A DNA stretch of 62,110 nucleotides, taken from assembly GCA_934446355.1 (NCBI GenBank), contig CAKSEC010000014.1, forward strand, positions 1 through 62,110, in the 5' to 3' direction. Positions 60,014 through 62,110 of this stretch are shown here, one piece after another. Source of the stretch: an uncultured Oscillospiraceae bacterium. Its GTDB lineage: Bacteria; Bacillota; Clostridia; Oscillospirales; Ruminococcaceae. Position numbers and translations under genes: made by a program. The notes under the pieces were generated by a model that was not told where the DNA came from, searched no databases, and saw only the letters and a list, made by a program, of their open reading frames with translations. Positions within the stretch are counted from its first letter, which is position 1. Every line of letters starts with the position of its first letter.

Positions 60014-60701
60014 ATTTAGTTTGAATATAGTCATCCCCCGATTCTGTGAATCGGGGGAGTTTTTTAGTATTTCTTAAAGTATGAATTTTTAGCACTATTT
60101 CAAGTATTGTGAGCACAATTACTATAATCAAGAAACAGCTTGGAATTACGAGCGTAGGTGCAAACCACGAATTAAACACAACTGTCACGATAGCTATTGT
60201 TATGCTTAACACTAAAGAGGGAACAAAGGAGCAAGCTTCGGCTGACCCGCTTAATACCTTCTTGAATTTATTGACAAGGTAGACCACGCAATATATTATC
60301 TCACCTAATAAAGCCAAAGCGAAAAAACCTATTGAGAAATTAAAGCTTTCATATGAACTTGTGTTTCCGCTTCTGGTATGTAAATACTCTATCCAATAAT
60401 CAGGCTTTTCCCATGAGCCCATGCAATTAATTATTATTTGAACGACGCCCTTGTATCCGTCATGATTTTTCACAACAGCCTTTTCCGTATCACTCAAATC
60501 GCTTGTAATACTGCTTATTACTGAACTGATCGAATATTGATCGTCCTGCAAATCTTCAGCATCTTCGGTGGTATGGTCGTAATCAAATACGAACAATGGC
60601 ATAAACGAAAAAATGATTATTAAAGCCTGCAGAAGCAATGATATAATTACTCTTTTGTTACTTGTTATGTTGGTTCTATTTTTCTGAATTGTTTCGCTCA
60701 T
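59985..60701 (-). CDS. Hypothetical multi-pass membrane protein in an AT-rich patch
   Basis: I do not recognise it. The 238-residue product has membrane segments at about 18-40, 122-143, 155-178 and 181-206, with a Ser/Asp-rich outside loop of about 80 residues after the first. Base composition is clearly AT-richer than the neighbours, suggesting transfer. ATG 60701 follows AGAGGTG and a consensus promoter, which supports it as real. Its 3' end reads through the fucO terminator and overlaps the end of fucO by 29 bases, so the last 25 residues may be neutral. Divergent from an XRE regulator. Confidence 0.7.
   Translation of the reverse strand: MSETIQKNRTNITSNKRVIISLLLQALIIIFSFMPLFVFDYDHTTEDAEDLQDDQYSISSVISSITSDLSDTEKAVVKNHDGYKGVVQIIINCMGSWEKPDYWIEYLHTRSGNTSSYESFNFSIGFFALALLGEIIYCVVYLVNKFKKVLSGSAEACSFVPSLVLSITIAIVTVVFNSWFAPTLVIPSCFLIIVIVLTILEIVLKIHTLRNTKKLPRFTESGDDYIQTKFTSASYKAP
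60035..60064 (+). terminator. Intrinsic terminator of fucO
   Basis: CCCCCGATTC (60035-60044) pairs with GAATCGGGGG (60048-60057), ten perfect pairs with a three-base loop, followed by AGTTTTTTAG. It lies inside the 3' coding part of the opposing membrane-protein gene. Confidence 0.92.
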
Positions 60702-60729
60702 AGTTATGCACCTCTCATATAGTAATAGT

Positions 60730-60793
60730 CCATTCTGGTCTAAAGAAATTATAGCACAAAATGGTCAATCTGTCAATAGCCCATTTTGTGCTA
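60730..60793. promoter_or_regulatory. Three-part operator between membrane protein and XRE regulator
   Basis: TAGCACAAAATGG (60752-60764) and CCATTTTGTGCTA (60781-60793) are perfect 13-base inverted arms separated by 16 bases; CCATTCTGGTCTA (60730-60742) matches the second arm at 10 of 13 positions. The arms cover the -10 region of the minus-strand promoter and lie just before the XRE -10 box, as expected of an autoregulated repressor. Confidence 0.65.
60748..60776 (-). promoter_or_regulatory. Consensus sigma-A promoter of the AT-rich membrane protein gene
   Basis: TTGACA (60771-60776), 17 bases, TATAAT (60748-60753) on the minus strand, overlapping the operator arm at 60752-60764. Confidence 0.82.
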
Positions 60794-60796
60794 GGA

Positions 60797-60802
60797 TATA
60801 AT
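60797..60802 (+). promoter_or_regulatory. -10 box of the XRE regulator gene
   Basis: TATAAT at 60797-60802, 34 bases before the ATG; the corresponding -35 region is a poor match, consistent with weak or regulated expression next to the operator. Confidence 0.5.
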
Positions 60803-60836
60803 ATTATTAATTCTTCACAAATCGGAGGTTAATAAT

Positions 60837-61046
60837 ATGTACAAGTTGAAGTATCTCAGGGAAAGCGAACTTCTCACCCAACAACAGGTCGCCGACAAAA
60901 TCTTCTGTGGTCAGCGGGCGTATTCCTACTATGAAACCGGAAAACGTGATATCCCCACCCAAACCCTTATCCGCCTTGCCGACTTCTACGACGTTTCAGT
61001 TGACTACATTCTCGGCAGAACCGAGAACCCAAAGCTTAACAAATAA
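60837..61046 (+). CDS. XRE-family helix-turn-helix regulator
   Basis: A 69-residue Cro/CI-type DNA-binding protein consisting of the HTH domain only: LTQQQVADKIFCGQRAYSYYETGKRDIPTQTL with the recognition helix near 25-35, then ADFYDVSVDYILGRTE. Such small proteins often repress themselves and a divergent neighbour. CGGAGG precedes ATG 60837. The three-part operator upstream fits this role. Confidence 0.93.
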   Translation: MYKLKYLRESELLTQQQVADKIFCGQRAYSYYETGKRDIPTQTLIRLADFYDVSVDYILGRTENPKLNK

Positions 61047-61060
61047 CCGCAAACACAAAA

Positions 61061-61084
61061 ACCGCTCCCCTTTCGGGAAGCGGT
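61061..61084. terminator. Bidirectional terminator between the XRE gene and tuf
   Basis: ACCGCT/AGCGGT with an inner CCC/GGG and one mismatch. On the minus strand it is followed by TTTTTGTGTTTG, a good end for tuf; on the plus strand by CTTATTATTG. Confidence 0.8.
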
Positions 61085-61123
61085 CTTATTATTGTGAAGT
61101 GGTTTGCACCAGTTCAGCGGGAA

Positions 61124-62110
61124 TTAGCCGTTGATCTTGGTAACAACGCCGGAACCTACGGTTCTGCCACCCTCACGGATAGCGAAACGCAGACCCTCTT
61201 CAATTGCGATAGGAGTGATGAGCTCAACGTCCATTACTACGTTATCGCCGGGCATGCACATTTCCTTGTCAGCAGGCAGGGTGATTACGCCGGTAACGTC
61301 GGTAGTTCTGAAGAAGAACTGCGGACGATAGTTGGAAACGAACGGAGTATGACGGCCGCCCTCTTCCTTCTTAAGAACGTAAACCTGACCGGTGAACTTG
61401 GTGTGCGGGTGAATGGAACCGGGCTTGCAGAGAACCTGACCACGCTCGATATCCTGACGGGTAACACCACGGAGCAGAGCACCGATGTTGTAACCAGCAA
61501 CTGCCTCGTCAAGGGTCTTTCTGAACATCTCAAGACCAGTAACAACAGTGGACTTGGGCTCGTCAACCAAACCGGTGATCTCAACGGTGTCGTTAACCTT
61601 AACTACACCACGCTCAACTCTACCAGTTGCAACAGTACCACGACCAGTGATGGTCATTGTATCCTCAACAGGCATCAGGAACGGCTTGTTCTCATCACGC
61701 TCAGGAGCAGGGATATACTCGTCAACTGCGTCCATGAGCTCCTTGATGCAAGCATACTCAGGAGCGTTAGGATCGGTAGAAGTGGAATCCAGAGCAACCT
61801 TTGCAGAACCACGGATAACGGGAACGTCATCGCCGGGGAACTCGTTCTGGGTCAGAACGTCACGGATATCCATCTCAACGAGGTCGAGCAGCTCAGGATC
61901 GTCAACGTCATCGCACTTGTTGATGAATACAACGATTGCAGGAACGCCAACCTGACGAGCCAGAAGAATGTGCTCCTTGGTCTGAGCCATAGGGCCATCA
62001 GTACCAGCAACAACGAGGATAGCGCCGTCCATCTGAGCAGCACCGGTGATCATGTTCTTGATATAGTCAGCATGGCCGGGGCAGTCAACGTGAGCGTAGT
62101 GACGCTTCTC
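61124..62110 (-). CDS. tuf: Elongation factor Tu, N-terminus cut by window
   Basis: GTPase that delivers aminoacyl-tRNA to the ribosome. 328 C-terminal residues are present of about 395-400; the window edge removes the P-loop and switch I. Visible G motifs are DCPGH (G3), NKCD (G4, normally NKxD) and SAK (G5); domains II and III are complete, ending VTKING. The frame is open to the last base. Codon use is strongly biased, as expected of a highly expressed gene. A terminator lies 40 bases downstream. Confidence 0.98.
   Translation of the reverse strand, partial: EKRHYAHVDCPGHADYIKNMITGAAQMDGAILVVAGTDGPMAQTKEHILLARQVGVPAIVVFINKCDDVDDPELLDLVEMDIRDVLTQNEFPGDDVPVIRGSAKVALDSTSTDPNAPEYACIKELMDAVDEYIPAPERDENKPFLMPVEDTMTITGRGTVATGRVERGVVKVNDTVEITGLVDEPKSTVVTGLEMFRKTLDEAVAGYNIGALLRGVTRQDIERGQVLCKPGSIHPHTKFTGQVYVLKKEEGGRHTPFVSNYRPQFFFRTTDVTGVITLPADKEMCMPGDNVVMDVELITPIAIEEGLRFAIREGGRTVGSGVVTKING

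Noticed and set aside
1..62110. CRISPR arrays, insertion sequences, rRNA and tRNA genes
   Set aside because: No regularly spaced direct repeats, transposase or integrase motifs, rRNA stretches or cloverleaf tRNA sequences were seen on either strand.

Overview
The window looks like a chromosomal segment of an anaerobic, motile, low-to-mid GC Firmicute (class Clostridia, most likely Oscillospirales/Ruminococcaceae-like). Support: a Clostridia-type flagellar gene order that includes FlbD, FliY and CheC/CheD; a ferredoxin-dependent pyruvate oxidoreductase; MEP-pathway IspE; a YlbJ-type membrane protein; strong AGGAGG ribosome sites; and consensus TTGACA-17-TATAAT promoters. The species cannot be named from sequence reading alone.

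Layout. (1) 1-3053, minus: 3' truncated nifJ with its promoter. (2) 3366-29749, minus: one long flagellar/chemotaxis cluster read from flgB: flgB flgC fliE fliF fliG fliH fliI fliJ fliK flgD, a TIGR02530 gene, flgE flbD motA motB fliM fliY cheY fliO fliP fliQ fliR flhB flhA, sigma-28, flgF- and flgG-like genes, cheC cheD. It encodes rotor, export apparatus, rod, hook and stator, plus three adaptation/CheY-P functions (CheY, CheC, CheD). No filament genes, CheA, CheW, CheB, CheR, FliL, FlhF or FlhG are here. (3) 30102-36212, plus: nadE, a small membrane protein, a Gx transporter, polA and rimI. (4) 36253-45289, mostly separate minus-strand units: a MATE-kinase fusion, a lone response regulator, DUF1015 plus serine hydrolase, leuS plus a lipoprotein deacetylase. 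(5) 45340-53513, minus: HD-GYP protein, and an operon PHP phosphatase, Lrp, aminotransferase, ispE, Asp23-like, fakA-like, recG. (6) 53629-56042, plus: ACT protein, PFL/DUF711 protein, a structured element with terminator, Nudix hydrolase. (7) 56057-57519, minus: two membrane proteins. (8) 57692-60013, plus: a soluble PocR chemoreceptor followed by a lactaldehyde reductase (FucO). (9) 59985-61046: an AT-rich divergent pair, membrane protein and XRE regulator, around a repeated operator. (10) 61124-62110, minus: tuf, 5' truncated.

The most unusual item is a 103-base element present twice, at 41664-41766 (minus) and 55385-55489 (plus). The two copies are 91/103 identical without gaps. Eight of their 12 differences form four compensatory base-pair changes in a long multi-helix hairpin, and two more preserve or create a pair. 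Both copies start 5-9 bases after a stop codon, in the sense orientation, and both precede an intrinsic terminator. At the second copy the terminator is directly followed by the ribosome site of a Nudix gene with no visible promoter between, which is the layout of a leader-type attenuator. I read it as a candidate undescribed structured RNA.

Other points of interest are the PocR chemoreceptor beside fucO, the MATE/cytidylate-kinase-like fusion, the reduced exonuclease region of PolA, and the genes missing from an otherwise canonical flagellar cluster.
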